Assembly: GCA_030432255.1 (NCBI GenBank)
Contig: JAUIHS010000003.1
Location: 1 to 64,000 of the forward strand
From: Phycisphaerae bacterium
Lineage (GTDB): Bacteria > Planctomycetota > Phycisphaerae > Phycisphaerales > UBA1924
DNA length: 64,000 bases
Direction: 5' to 3'
Shown: in pieces, positions 10,447 to 19,296 of the stretch
Layout: the number at the start of each line of letters is the position of its first letter
Numbering within the stretch: position 1 is the first letter of the stretch
Translations under genes and position numbers: made by a program
Notes under the pieces: model-generated
The model's input: the letters and a program-made list of their open reading frames with translations, nothing else
What the model was told of the DNA's origin: nothing
Database searches by the model: none

Positions 10447-10466
10447 GTCGGAGATGACACTCCGAC
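10447..10466. promoter_or_regulatory. Inverted repeat in divergent promoter region
   Basis: GTCGGAG-ATGACA-CTCCGAC is a perfect 7-bp inverted repeat with a 6-nt centre. It lies in the 204-bp gap between the minus-strand methyltransferase and the plus-strand ABC operon. It could be an operator for either direction; there is no T-run to make it a terminator. Confidence 0.35.
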
Positions 10467-10605
10467 AGCGATGCCCTGAATAGTTTCAGTTGAAAGGATA
10501 TACGCATGGCTGCTGGCCCGCAATGATGCTTATGAGAATGAATTCAGGGGAAGGCGTGACGAGTTCATTGATTTCGACAAGAATGAATCTCACGGAAATG
10601 GAACT

Positions 10606-11367
10606 TTGATCAGGCTCTCAAACATCTCGAAGCGCTTCGGCGACGCCGCACCGTTCGCCGTGAACGACGTCTCGCTCTCCGTGACCGAGGGTGAGACCGT
10701 CGTGCTGCTCGGTTCTTCCGGGTGCGGCAAGACGACGACGCTGAAGATGATCAATCGACTCGAGGAGCCGACGTCGGGAGAGATCGAGGTCGACGGCAGG
10801 AACATCGCGGAGGTCGATGTACTGAGCCTGAGGCGATCGATCGGATACGTGTTCCAGGACATCGGGCTCTTTCCTCATCTCACCATCAGGGAGAATGTCG
10901 AGATCGTGCCGCGACTGCTCGGCTGGGCGTCATCCCGTCGCCGGGCCCGTGCGGATGAGCTGCTGGAGCAGGTGGGTCTGGCACCCGGCGAGTTTGCATC
11001 GCGTCGGCCGGCGCAGCTTTCGGGCGGTCAGCAGCAGCGGGTGGGGATTGCGCGGGCGCTGGCGAGCGATCCGGTGTACCTGCTGATGGATGAGCCGTTC
11101 GGGGCGCTGGATGCGGTCACACGCGATCAGTTGCAGACTGAACTGCTTCGCATCAAGACGTCATTCGGCAAGACTGTTGTCTTCGTCACGCACGATCTGT
11201 TCGAGGCGCTTCGGCTTGGTGATCGCATCGGTGTGATGAATCGAGGGCGGCTCGAACAGATCGGAAAACCCGAGGAGCTGCTTCACTCGCCGGCGACGTC
11301 ATTCGTCGCTGAACTCTTCGGTCATGCTCGGAGGCAGGCCGACCTGCTCGAAGGGGCGCCGTCATGA
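10606..11367 (+). CDS. Osmolyte-type ABC transporter ATP-binding protein
   Basis: A 253-residue ATPase with Walker A GSSGCGKTT (36-44), Q-loop YVFQDIGLFPHLT, signature LSGGQQQR and Walker B YLLMDEPFGALD, followed by the H-loop in FVTHD. The sequence fits the OpuCA/ProV-like (glycine betaine, choline) branch, which agrees with the downstream binding-protein/permease fusion. It lacks the C-terminal CBS pair that many osmosensing members carry, ending at about 250 residues. A TTG start is used at 10606, since the nearby ATG is out of frame. Its stop overlaps the ATG of the next gene (ATGA). It is a peripheral membrane protein energising uptake. Confidence 0.9.
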   Translation: MIRLSNISKRFGDAAPFAVNDVSLSVTEGETVVLLGSSGCGKTTTLKMINRLEEPTSGEIEVDGRNIAEVDVLSLRRSIGYVFQDIGLFPHLTIRENVEIVPRLLGWASSRRRARADELLEQVGLAPGEFASRRPAQLSGGQQQRVGIARALASDPVYLLMDEPFGALDAVTRDQLQTELLRIKTSFGKTVVFVTHDLFEALRLGDRIGVMNRGRLEQIGKPEELLHSPATSFVAELFGHARRQADLLEGAPS

Positions 11368-12905
11368 TGCGGCTCCTCTTTCTGTTCGCCCTTGCTGTCC
11401 TGGCCTGTTCGTCTGCAACAGGTCAGGATCCGAAGGTCCGTGTCGGATCGAAGAACTTCACGGAGCAGGAGATCCTCGGCGAGATCGTGGCGCAGTTGAT
11501 CGAGCGACAGACCGGGCTCACCGTCGAACGACGGTTCGGGCTTGGTGGCACAGATATCTGTCACGCCGCCCTCATGACGGGCGAACTTGATGTGTACGTG
11601 GAGTACACAGGAACAGGTCTCCTGACTGTCCTGAGGATGCCGGTGATCAGCCATCCGGTCGAGGCGCACCGAGTGGTGGCGGGGGCGTACCGGGATCAAT
11701 TTGATCTTGAGTGGCTACCGCCCATCGGATTCAACAACACCTACGCGATGACGGTCCGTGCGGGCCAGGCGGAAGAGAAGGGTTGGGAGAAGATCGGCGA
11801 TCTTGTCGACGATGGCACGGAACTTCGCGGCGGGTTCACGTCTGAATTCATGGAGCGCCCGGACGGCTACCCGGGGCTTCGTGAGGCATACGAACTGACT
11901 CTTGGTGACACGGTCGATCTTGACCCCGGCCTCATGTACCAGGCGGTTGCCGATGGACAGGTTGACGTAATCTGCGCGTTTGCCACGGATGGTCGCATTG
12001 CCGAGTTCAACCTGCGGACACTGCATGATGATCTCGGCTTCTTTCCCCCATACGACGCGGCACCGATCGTACGCGGTGAGATCCTGCGGAAGTACCCGAG
12101 CATCAGGGATGCGCTCGTTCCCCTCGCAGGGACGATCACGGACGCGGAGATGCGCAGCATGAACCATGCGGTCGATGTCCTGCGCCGGGATCCCGCGGAG
12201 GTCGCACGGGTCTGGATCGGGGAGAGAACAGGCTCGGTGCCCCCGGTTGAGGCAGCGCCTGTAGCGCCGATGCAGGAACCGGGCCTGCTGGCACTCGCCT
12301 ATGAGCGTCGAGCAGAGGTAGGGCGGAAGACTGTCGAGCATCTCGTGCTGACGGCGATGGGAACGACGATCGCGATTCTCATCGGCGTTCCGGTCGGCAT
12401 CCTGATTCACCGGCGCGCGGTCGCCCGAGGGCCGGTGCTTGCGTTGACCGAGGTGGTTCAGACGATTCCGAGCCTCGCCATGCTCGCCTTTCTCTTCGCG
12501 ATCTACGGGCTCCTTGGTGCGGCGCCGGCGGTGACTGCGCTGGTGCTGTATGCCCTGCTCCCGATCGTGCTCAATACGCTGACCGGGTTGCGCGAGGTGC
12601 CCGGTCAGGTCGTCGAAGCCGCGAACGGCGTCGGGATGTCGAGCTGGCAGCGATTGCGCATCGTCGAACTTCCGCTTGCAGCGCCGGTTGTCATTGCCGG
12701 CATTCGAGCTGCGACGGTCCTGACCGTCGGCATTGCGACGCTGTCCACATACATCGGCGCCGGTGGGCTTGGTGACTTCATCGCTCGCGGCCTGGCACGC
12801 AATGACACGCGACTGACACTGCTGGGAGCGATTCCCGCAGCCATCATGGCCGTCGTGCTCAGCCTGTGTATTCGCCTGGTTGAACAACACCTCAAGCGAG
12901 AATGA
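11364..12905 (+). CDS. Osmolyte ABC transporter binding-protein/permease fusion
   Basis: A 513-residue fusion. Residues 1-20 form a signal peptide or anchor. Residues about 22-290 form an OpuAC/OsmF-type solute-binding domain (VRVGSKNFTEQEILGEI, then DVYVEYTGTGL). Residues about 305-513 are a permease domain with five to six helices and a typical EAA loop (EAANGVGMSSWQRLRIVELP). Family members import glycine betaine, choline or related quaternary amines. Here the binding domain comes first and the permease second, whereas the well-known Gram-positive fusions have the reverse order. This order would hold the binding domain on the outer face of the inner membrane. It is translationally coupled to the ATPase gene. 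The exact substrate is not determined. Confidence 0.88.
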   Translation: MMRLLFLFALAVLACSSATGQDPKVRVGSKNFTEQEILGEIVAQLIERQTGLTVERRFGLGGTDICHAALMTGELDVYVEYTGTGLLTVLRMPVISHPVEAHRVVAGAYRDQFDLEWLPPIGFNNTYAMTVRAGQAEEKGWEKIGDLVDDGTELRGGFTSEFMERPDGYPGLREAYELTLGDTVDLDPGLMYQAVADGQVDVICAFATDGRIAEFNLRTLHDDLGFFPPYDAAPIVRGEILRKYPSIRDALVPLAGTITDAEMRSMNHAVDVLRRDPAEVARVWIGERTGSVPPVEAAPVAPMQEPGLLALAYERRAEVGRKTVEHLVLTAMGTTIAILIGVPVGILIHRRAVARGPVLALTEVVQTIPSLAMLAFLFAIYGLLGAAPAVTALVLYALLPIVLNTLTGLREVPGQVVEAANGVGMSSWQRLRIVELPLAAPVVIAGIRAATVLTVGIATLSTYIGAGGLGDFIARGLARNDTRLTLLGAIPAAIMAVVLSLCIRLVEQHLKRE

Positions 12906-12909
12906 ACTG

Positions 12910-13476
12910 ATGAACGCGATCAACGAGGGCATGTCAGTCGAGCATCAGATCGTCGCGGCGATACGACAGATCGTGCGTGCTGTCGACCTGCAGTCTCGAC
13001 GCCTGGTCGAGAACTGCGGTCTGACGGGGCCGCAGCTGGCGACACTGCATGAAGCGGCGCGGCTGGCGCCGGCGTCTCCTAGCGCGATCGCTCGTGCGGT
13101 CCATCTGAGCCAGGGCACGGTCACGGGCATACTGCAACGGCTTGAACGCCGCGGTCTGATTGCGCGGCGTCGGAGCGAGGTGGACCGAAGGGCCGTGATT
13201 GTCGAGGTGACGGCGGAGGGGCAGAAGATACTGGGCGGTGCGCCTTCGCTGCTGCAGGATCGTTTCAAGGAGGAACTGGAGCGCCTGGAGACGTGGGAGC
13301 GGCTGATGATCCTCTCGATGCTGCAGCGAGTTGCCGGACTCATGGGCGCGGGTCAGATCGATGCTGCACCGCACCTGATCAGTGACGCGGTGAATCTCGC
13401 AGCCGGCGCGGTGTCGGCGGTTGACGTCGACGATGAGGCGAACGGGACGGTGCGTGGGCATGGAAGCGCTCAATGA
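12910..13476 (+). CDS. MarR family transcriptional regulator
   Basis: The product is 188 residues from the ATG at 12910, four bases after the stop of the transporter fusion; an upstream in-frame ATG at 12880 would lie inside that gene. The winged helix-turn-helix is clear: PSAIARAVHLSQGTVTGILQRLE, then the wing RRSEVDRRAVIVEVTAEG. A helical C-terminus of about 50 residues (AGQIDAAPHLISDAVNLA) is longer than in minimal MarR proteins. Position at the end of the osmolyte operon suggests it regulates that operon, with an osmolyte or osmotic signal as a possible ligand; this is inference. GbsR-type MarR relatives regulate glycine-betaine genes in Bacillus, which makes the idea reasonable. Confidence 0.85.
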   Translation: MNAINEGMSVEHQIVAAIRQIVRAVDLQSRRLVENCGLTGPQLATLHEAARLAPASPSAIARAVHLSQGTVTGILQRLERRGLIARRRSEVDRRAVIVEVTAEGQKILGGAPSLLQDRFKEELERLETWERLMILSMLQRVAGLMGAGQIDAAPHLISDAVNLAAGAVSAVDVDDEANGTVRGHGSAQ

Positions 13477-13507
13477 AAAACCAGCTTCCCCCGAGGGGAA
13501 AGCTGGT
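13476..13507 (-). terminator. Intrinsic terminator
   Basis: A strong stem (CCAGCTTTCCCC paired with GGGGGAAGCTGG, read on the minus strand) is followed by TTTTT. It terminates the minus-strand secreted-protein gene that ends at 13548, and its T-run touches the 3' end of the MarR gene on the other strand. Confidence 0.8.
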
Positions 13508-13547
13508 CGTTGATCTCATCTCAGCGGGAGTGAATTCCCGTTGATCT

Positions 13548-14129
13548 TCAGCGGCGCCTTCTCAGGACACCGAAGCCGAGGCCAGCGCCGAAGAGGGTCG
13601 CGGCGGCGGGCGTCGGGATGACGCGGTAGGTGCCAATGAGGTGGGCGTTGGCGATGTCATCGGCCGTATCGGCCGGGAAGTACAGGTTGCCGCTGGTGTT
13701 GCCGGCGAGCATGTCGGCGTACTCATCCGCATCGAGGCTCCAGGTGCCGGAACCCACGAAGGCCAGTGCGCCGGCACTGAAGGAGACGGTGAGGTCGCTG
13801 GACCAGCTCCACATGTTGAGGCCGGGGTCGGTACCGCCACCGCCGCGGAAGATCGAGGGCGTGTTGTCCGCGGGGTTTTCGGCGTTGGTGATGTCACCGC
13901 TGACGAGGGAGTTGGTCAGCGCGTTGCCGGCGCCGCCGTAGAAGTTCTCGAAGTACACGCCGGTGGTGTCGCTGCCCGAAGCGTTGACAGCCGAGGCCCC
14001 GTCGGTCGCCGTGATGGTGATCTGGTTGGGAACAGTCAAGTCGATCAGAAGAAGGTCATCGGCCTGTGCCGCACCAGTAAGCGCAGCGATCGAACCAACA
14101 ACACAACAGCCCTTCCACGAGATATTCAT
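13548..14129 (-). CDS. Secreted protein with PAP-type sorting tail
   Basis: A 193-residue protein starting at the ATG at 14129, preceded by GAGGAG; upstream in-frame codons lie before the ribosome site. It has a signal peptide (MNISWKGCC, hydrophobic core, AAQADD). The body is acidic, Thr/Ser/Gly/Asn-rich and strand-like, with no named domain visible. The tail reads IPTPAAATLFGAGLGF followed by GVLRRRR, the same Pro motif / helix / Arg end as two other proteins here, so surface sorting is likely. It is probably an extracellular or envelope structural protein. It is transcribed alone, away from the PA14/propeller gene at 14401. Confidence 0.7.
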   Translation of the reverse strand: MNISWKGCCVVGSIAALTGAAQADDLLLIDLTVPNQITITATDGASAVNASGSDTTGVYFENFYGGAGNALTNSLVSGDITNAENPADNTPSIFRGGGGTDPGLNMWSWSSDLTVSFSAGALAFVGSGTWSLDADEYADMLAGNTSGNLYFPADTADDIANAHLIGTYRVIPTPAAATLFGAGLGFGVLRRRR

Positions 14130-14400
14130 GGTATCTAACTCCTCTTTGACCCTGTGCGAGAGTCGTCTTTTGTGACAGCGGACTGCTCGCCAGCGACATC
14201 GCCGGGTCACAGACCAAATTGAGGCTACCCGATGCAGAGCGGGATGCAAATGAATCCCCCTCGAATTTCCGGAGATTGGTTGCCGGGGTGGCGCTGCTCG
14301 GACCAATGCCGCCAGACCATCAGGGGCTGATAACCCGGCGCGGGGGGGGCTGTGGATTGGCGATGATCGGGCTCCGGAGGGGTGGCCATATACTGGGACG

Positions 14401-17400
14401 ATGCTCAGACCGATCATGGCCGCGTTCATCGTACCGTGCTTCCTTCATCTCGCAGTTTGCGTCTCGTCCGGCCAGGACCTGCCGGCCTCGGACCGTTCCC
14501 GGGGTGTCACCTTGCGGATTTACTGCGTCGAACAGGCGCCGGTGCGCATGCCGACACTGGTCGAGGGGCAGACGCCGAACCTGGATCGACTCATTCCCGA
14601 GTTCGATGTGCGCGGCGCTGGCGCCTTCGGTTCGATTCCGGCGCCGATCGTCACCACGTTGTCGGCACGCCTTCGCGTGCCGGGGCCTGGCCCGTACGTA
14701 TTCCGCCTGACCAGTGATGATGGCTCGTGGCTTGAGGTCAACGGCGAACGCGTGATCGACAATGACGGCCGACATGGCATGGTGGCCGTTGCTTCCGAGC
14801 CCATCGAACTTGAGGGTACTGAACATGACATCCTGATTGGACACTTCGACAGTGGGGGTGATCGCGGCGTGCTCCTCGAGTGGCGTCCGCCAGGCGTTGA
14901 CGTCTTCGGGCCGATCCCCGGGGAACTGCTGACGACTGAACGCGATCCGACGCGGGTGACGTCACCCGGAGTCAAGCGTGTGACCGGCGGCGGTCGACCG
15001 GGTGATGGACTTCCACTGGTGGATGTGCATCCCGCATGGCGGGTGGACTCGATTCGACCCGATGGGTTCGAACCCATGGTCGGGGCCATGTGCTTCGACC
15101 GCCGCGGCCGCCTGATCGTTGGAACGTTCTTCCCGCTGCAGCGCGACGAGGTATCGCTGCCCGACATCGAGTCCAAGTCGCCGGATACGTTGATCGCACT
15201 TTCCGGAGTCACGCTTGGTGAGAACCCCACGGGCGATCCGGCTCGTGTGACGATTGAGACGGTGGCCGATGGCATTTTCGAGCCAGCGGGTCTGTGCGCG
15301 GTGGGTGATGTGCTGTACGTGTCTCAGCGGCGCGCGATCACGCGGCTGACGGATCGGGATGGTGATGGCTACTACGAGCATCACGAAGATGTCGGAACGG
15401 GTTGGGAGGGGTGGAACTATCACCAGTTCACCTTTGATCTCGAACACATCGATCCGGATGGCGCCGGCGCGCACCCGGGCTTCCTTTATGCCGCCCTCTC
15501 GACGGCGATGGCCCCACCCGGCTGGGAAGGCATGCACACGAACTCGGGGCCGAATGGTCCCATGCGCGGCGGCGTGCTGGAAGTCGACCTGTCCAGCAAT
15601 GATGCGCGGGTGATCGCGGGGGGCACACGGACTCCCAACGGACTGGGAGTGGGTCCGGAGGTGGGTGGGGCGCCGACGCTCTTCTACGCAGACAACCAGG
15701 GGACATGGATGCCTACGAGCCAGTTCAGCGAGGTCGTGCCGGGTCGGTTCTACGGGCACTACAACTGGACGGATCGTGTCGCCAGGCTGACGTCCCGTTT
15801 CCCTGACGGCGGACATCCGAGTGCGCTTTCGGAGAGGCCGCGAACACCGCCGGCGCTCTTCCTGCCCCAGAACGAAGTCAGCAACTCTCCCACCGAGTCG
15901 CTGCTGATCGAGACGGGGCCGTTTGCCGGGCAGATGCTGCTGGGTGAGTTGACGGCGGGTGGGTTGCGTCGCGTTTTCCTTGAGCGCGTGAACGGTCAGT
16001 TCCAGGGGGCCCTGTTTCGTCATTCGCAGGGGCTTGAGGTGGGCGTGAACCGGTTGGTCCGTGGTCCGGACGGTGCACTCTTCATCGGAGGGATTGGTGG
16101 GGGCGGGAACTGGAACTGGAGAGACACCCGGTATGGACTGCAACGTCTCACCCCGACGGGCGCTGATGTTTTCGAGTTTCGCGAGATCCGCGCGACGGCT
16201 GACGGTTTCCTGGTGAGTTTCACGCGTCCGGTCATCGCATCCTGGCTGGCAAGCCCGGACCGATACTCCGTCAGTCAGTGGAGCTACACACCGACTGTCG
16301 AGTACGGCGGTCCCAAGGAGAACGTCGAATCGCTCACGGTGCTCAGCGCGCAGCCGGTTGATGTTCGTGATGGAAATGCGTTGGCAGTACGACTGGAGGT
16401 CCCCGGACTGAAGGCAGGTCGGTGCGTGCACCTGCGCTGTGATGCACGGGCTGCCGGGAGCGGCGAACTCATCCGATCACCTGAGGCGTGGTACACGCTC
16501 AATCACGTTCCGGGAGTGGACGTGGAACGGCCACGGGATCACCGCGTCGCCCGTGACATTGATCGCACGGGGATTGGAGTCGGCATCCTGCCGCCGGCTG
16601 ATGCGATTCCGCTCATCAGTCGCAGTTCAAGGGTGGTGTGGCGGCATGTCGAAGGAGGAGCCACTCGGCCGAATCTGCGGACGCAGGATGATCTGATGGA
16701 GGCACCTTCGTACATCGAAGTGGGTGGGGGCGACATGCAGACGGCGGGCCTCATGGGAGACTGTCGGCTGCACATCGAGTGGTTGGCCCCGCCCGGCGGA
16801 AGTGGTCAACTCGCGGGAAACAGTGGCGTCTACCTGCAGAACCTCTACGAAATCCAGGTTCTCGGGACGGAGACGAACGATGCCCTTCGCGGCAGGCCGC
16901 TGGAGTCCAATGAGGCGGGCGCGATTTATGGCATCGCGCCGGCGAGCCGCAATGCGTCGACGGGTTCGGGGACCTGGCAGGCGTATGACATCTGGTTTGA
17001 GGCCGCGAGGTACGAAGGAGACGTCAAGACACGTGCCGCGCAAGTGACGGTGTACTGGAATGGCCAACTCATTCACGATGAGGTCTCCCTGCAGCATGCG
17101 ACCGGGAGTCGTCGGGCTCGGGAATTGGAAGCGGTGCGCGCGAAGGTCGTTGGGGCTGATGAACTGATGCAACTGGGTCCGCTGCTGCTGCAGGATCACG
17201 CCACGCAGGCTGAAGGGCCTGTCCGGTACCGCAACGTGTGGATTCGTTCGCTGGAGCCTCGGCGGTATGTCCCGGGACGCTGGCTCGATGTGTGCGACGG
17301 CCGCTCGCTTAACGGATGGACGCAGGTTGGGGGTGATGCGCGGTACGGAGTGAAGGAGTCGGCAGACGGCGTTGTCATCAAGGGCACGAGTGTTCCCAAT

Positions 17401-17877
17401 TCACCGAACTCGTTCCTCGTCCTCAAGGAGTCGCTGGACGACTTTGAACTTCTCGTGGAGGTGCAGCAGCATCCGGATTTGAACAGCGGCATCCAGATTC
17501 GCAGTCACGTGGACGGCGGTCTCTCCAACCGGCGCGGCGTCCTTCGTGGATTGCAGGTCGAGATGGATCCCTCCGAGCGTGCTTTCACAGGCGGTCTGTA
17601 TGACGAGGGTGGGCGAGGGTGGGTGTATCCGCTGGGGGATGCGCCGTATGCACGTCGGGCGTACCGAGCGGGTGAGTGGAACCGGATTCGGATCGTTGCC
17701 GAGGGCGGGCGCGTCCGGACGTGGGTGAATGGCATACCGACGACTGACTTCTACGATGCGTCAACCCGATCGGGGAACATTGCCCTGCAGGTGCACGATG
17801 TAGGCGGTCGAACTGATCCGCTGAGCGTGCAATGGAGGAATCTCAGGATTCGTCCGCTGGAATCAAGAGTTCCGTAG
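14401..17877 (+). CDS. Secreted PA14 / propeller / double 3-keto-disaccharide hydrolase-domain protein
   Basis: The product is 1158 residues. It has a signal peptide (1-25), a PA14-type carbohydrate-binding domain at about 35-185 (YVFRLTSDDGSWLEVNG, LLEWRPPG), a sorbosone-dehydrogenase-like beta-propeller at about 205-640 (FYGHYNWTD, LFLPQNEVSNSPTES, GALFIGGIGGGGNW), and two DUF1080 (3-keto-disaccharide hydrolase / LamG-like) domains at about 775-950 (GNSGVYLQNLYEIQVLG) and 960-1155 (LNSGIQIRSHV, LQVEMDPS). DUF1080 proteins bind or cleave (keto)glucosides. The whole points to extracellular or periplasmic polysaccharide breakdown, typical of planctomycetes. It is paralogous to 30854-33556, which has a single DUF1080 domain. 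Its 3' end overlaps the converging TauE/SafE gene by 35 bp. The reaction is not known. Confidence 0.8.
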   Translation: MLRPIMAAFIVPCFLHLAVCVSSGQDLPASDRSRGVTLRIYCVEQAPVRMPTLVEGQTPNLDRLIPEFDVRGAGAFGSIPAPIVTTLSARLRVPGPGPYVFRLTSDDGSWLEVNGERVIDNDGRHGMVAVASEPIELEGTEHDILIGHFDSGGDRGVLLEWRPPGVDVFGPIPGELLTTERDPTRVTSPGVKRVTGGGRPGDGLPLVDVHPAWRVDSIRPDGFEPMVGAMCFDRRGRLIVGTFFPLQRDEVSLPDIESKSPDTLIALSGVTLGENPTGDPARVTIETVADGIFEPAGLCAVGDVLYVSQRRAITRLTDRDGDGYYEHHEDVGTGWEGWNYHQFTFDLEHIDPDGAGAHPGFLYAALSTAMAPPGWEGMHTNSGPNGPMRGGVLEVDLSSNDARVIAGGTRTPNGLGVGPEVGGAPTLFYADNQGTWMPTSQFSEVVPGRFYGHYNWTDRVARLTSRFPDGGHPSALSERPRTPPALFLPQNEVSNSPTESLLIETGPFAGQMLLGELTAGGLRRVFLERVNGQFQGALFRHSQGLEVGVNRLVRGPDGALFIGGIGGGGNWNWRDTRYGLQRLTPTGADVFEFREIRATADGFLVSFTRPVIASWLASPDRYSVSQWSYTPTVEYGGPKENVESLTVLSAQPVDVRDGNALAVRLEVPGLKAGRCVHLRCDARAAGSGELIRSPEAWYTLNHVPGVDVERPRDHRVARDIDRTGIGVGILPPADAIPLISRSSRVVWRHVEGGATRPNLRTQDDLMEAPSYIEVGGGDMQTAGLMGDCRLHIEWLAPPGGSGQLAGNSGVYLQNLYEIQVLGTETNDALRGRPLESNEAGAIYGIAPASRNASTGSGTWQAYDIWFEAARYEGDVKTRAAQVTVYWNGQLIHDEVSLQHATGSRRARELEAVRAKVVGADELMQLGPLLLQDHATQAEGPVRYRNVWIRSLEPRRYVPGRWLDVCDGRSLNGWTQVGGDARYGVKESADGVVIKGTSVPNSPNSFLVLKESLDDFELLVEVQQHPDLNSGIQIRSHVDGGLSNRRGVLRGLQVEMDPSERAFTGGLYDEGGRGWVYPLGDAPYARRAYRAGEWNRIRIVAEGGRVRTWVNGIPTTDFYDASTRSGNIALQVHDVGGRTDPLSVQWRNLRIRPLESRVP

Positions 17878-18670
17878 CGGGCGTGTCCGATGCTGCGAAT
17901 CGAGCGGTGGTCTCCTTCGCGGCGATGAAGCATGCCATGACGATGAGGAAGATGGCGAAGCCGCGCTGGAGTGCGCGTTGGTTGATGCGTTCATTGAGTG
18001 ACTTCCCGACAAGACTCCCGACCACGCCGCAGGCGATGAAGACCATGATCGTCCTCCAGTCGATTGGATCTCCGGTGTCGCTCAGCACGTCGAGATACTT
18101 CCAGAAACCGGCCGCCGACTTGAGCGCGATGATGACCAGGCTGGTCGCAACTGCACGGCGCATGTCGAGTCCACCGAGAAGCACGAGTGCCGGGACGATG
18201 AGGAAGCCTCCGCCGACCCCGACAAATCCGGTGAGCACACCGACCCCGAGGCCCTCGAGACCGATCTTCAGGATCGAACGACTGCCTGCACCCGGGGCGG
18301 CGGAGTCGGCTTCCGGCGGTTCGGAGCGTCGCCACATCTGGATGGCCGCGATCAGCATCACACCTGCGAAGACGAAGAGTTGCACGTAGCCGGGGACATA
18401 CGCAGCCAGCCATGCTCCGAGGTAGGTCCCGGCCATGCCCGGTGCCCCGAATACGAAGGCGGTTCGCCAGTCGACGAGGCGGGCTTTAGCGTAGGGGATC
18501 GCACTGACGAGCGCAATTGAACCGACGATCGCCAATGACTCCGCGATGGCAGTCTTGTCGTGGTGGTGCAGCAGGTAGATGAGGACCGGGACGGTCAGGA
18601 TCGATCCGCCTGATCCGAAAATGCCAAGCGAAAGTCCGACGACGAGAGCACCGACAATAGCGTAGATCAT
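17843..18670 (-). CDS. TauE/SafE family sulfite or sulfur-anion exporter
   Basis: A 275-residue inner-membrane protein with eight predicted helices in two repeats. The first begins IYAIVGALVVGLSLGIFGSGGS, the second LEGLGVGVLTGFVGVGGGF. The paired Gly-rich GxGGS/GxGGGF motifs are hallmarks of the family. Members move sulfite, sulfoacetate or related organosulfur anions. Here it is the last gene of an operon with a persulfide-dioxygenase-type enzyme and a rhodanese, so export of sulfite or thiosulfate formed from sulfide is the most likely role (inference from context). It starts 35 bp after the YgaP-like gene and converges with the PA14/propeller gene. Confidence 0.9.
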   Translation of the reverse strand: MIYAIVGALVVGLSLGIFGSGGSILTVPVLIYLLHHHDKTAIAESLAIVGSIALVSAIPYAKARLVDWRTAFVFGAPGMAGTYLGAWLAAYVPGYVQLFVFAGVMLIAAIQMWRRSEPPEADSAAPGAGSRSILKIGLEGLGVGVLTGFVGVGGGFLIVPALVLLGGLDMRRAVATSLVIIALKSAAGFWKYLDVLSDTGDPIDWRTIMVFIACGVVGSLVGKSLNERINQRALQRGFAIFLIVMACFIAAKETTARFAASDTPATELLIPADES

Positions 18671-18705
18671 GGCTCGTCAAGACTCCCTCGGGCATGCGTC
18701 GCAGA

Positions 18706-19296
18706 TCATTTCGCTGGAAGACAGCAGTTCGACGCAAGCGGGGTGCGATTCCAGGGCATGAGCGAGAGAAGTCTGGCCATGCCGCACCAGCCTGTCGCTC
18801 CGGCGAACATCAGGCCGCACCCGACGAAGGCAGCAATCGCCAGGAACCACGGCGACACGAACGCGCCGAGCCCGACGCCGATTGTGACGAGGCCACCCGC
18901 GATGATCTGCACCTGCCGCATGATGGGGAGGCGGGGTCCGCCCGGAGGTCGTTCGACAGTTCGGCCGGCTGCCTTCCATGCCTCGATCCCGCCAGCAAGG
19001 TGAAACAGCGGTTCGTCGCCGCGGCGGAATCGGTTGGCGGCATCCAGCGACCGTTTCCCGGTCCGACAATGAAAGACGATGCGTCTGCCGACATGTGCGT
19101 GGCGGATCGCTTCCGCATCGAACTTCGACAGCGGGTGGAAGTCGGCGCCGTCGATGCGTTCTTCCGCGTGCTCAAAATCTTCGCGCACATCGATGAGCGC
19201 GGTGTCGCCTGCCGCCATCCACCGCTCCAGCAGTTCCGGCGAGACGTCGGTGACGTCTCGGGGTTGGGGCTTCGAATTTTCGACGGACGTCAGCAT
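18706..19296 (-). CDS. YgaP-like membrane rhodanese
   Basis: The product is 196 residues. It has a rhodanese domain at about 15-115 with active-site Cys77 in IVFHCRTGKRS, then a DUF2892-type pair of transmembrane helices at about 128-172 (VQIIAGGLVTIGVGLGAF, FLAIAAFVGCGLMFAGATGWC). This is the layout of E. coli YgaP, an inner-membrane sulfurtransferase whose catalytic domain faces the cytoplasm. The ATG overlaps the TGA of the upstream fusion gene by one base (TGATG), so the two are translationally coupled. It probably handles persulfide sulfur released from glutathione persulfide or a similar carrier, passing thiosulfate or sulfite to the downstream exporter. Confidence 0.9.
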   Translation of the reverse strand: MLTSVENSKPQPRDVTDVSPELLERWMAAGDTALIDVREDFEHAEERIDGADFHPLSKFDAEAIRHAHVGRRIVFHCRTGKRSLDAANRFRRGDEPLFHLAGGIEAWKAAGRTVERPPGGPRLPIMRQVQIIAGGLVTIGVGLGAFVSPWFLAIAAFVGCGLMFAGATGWCGMARLLSLMPWNRTPLASNCCLPAK

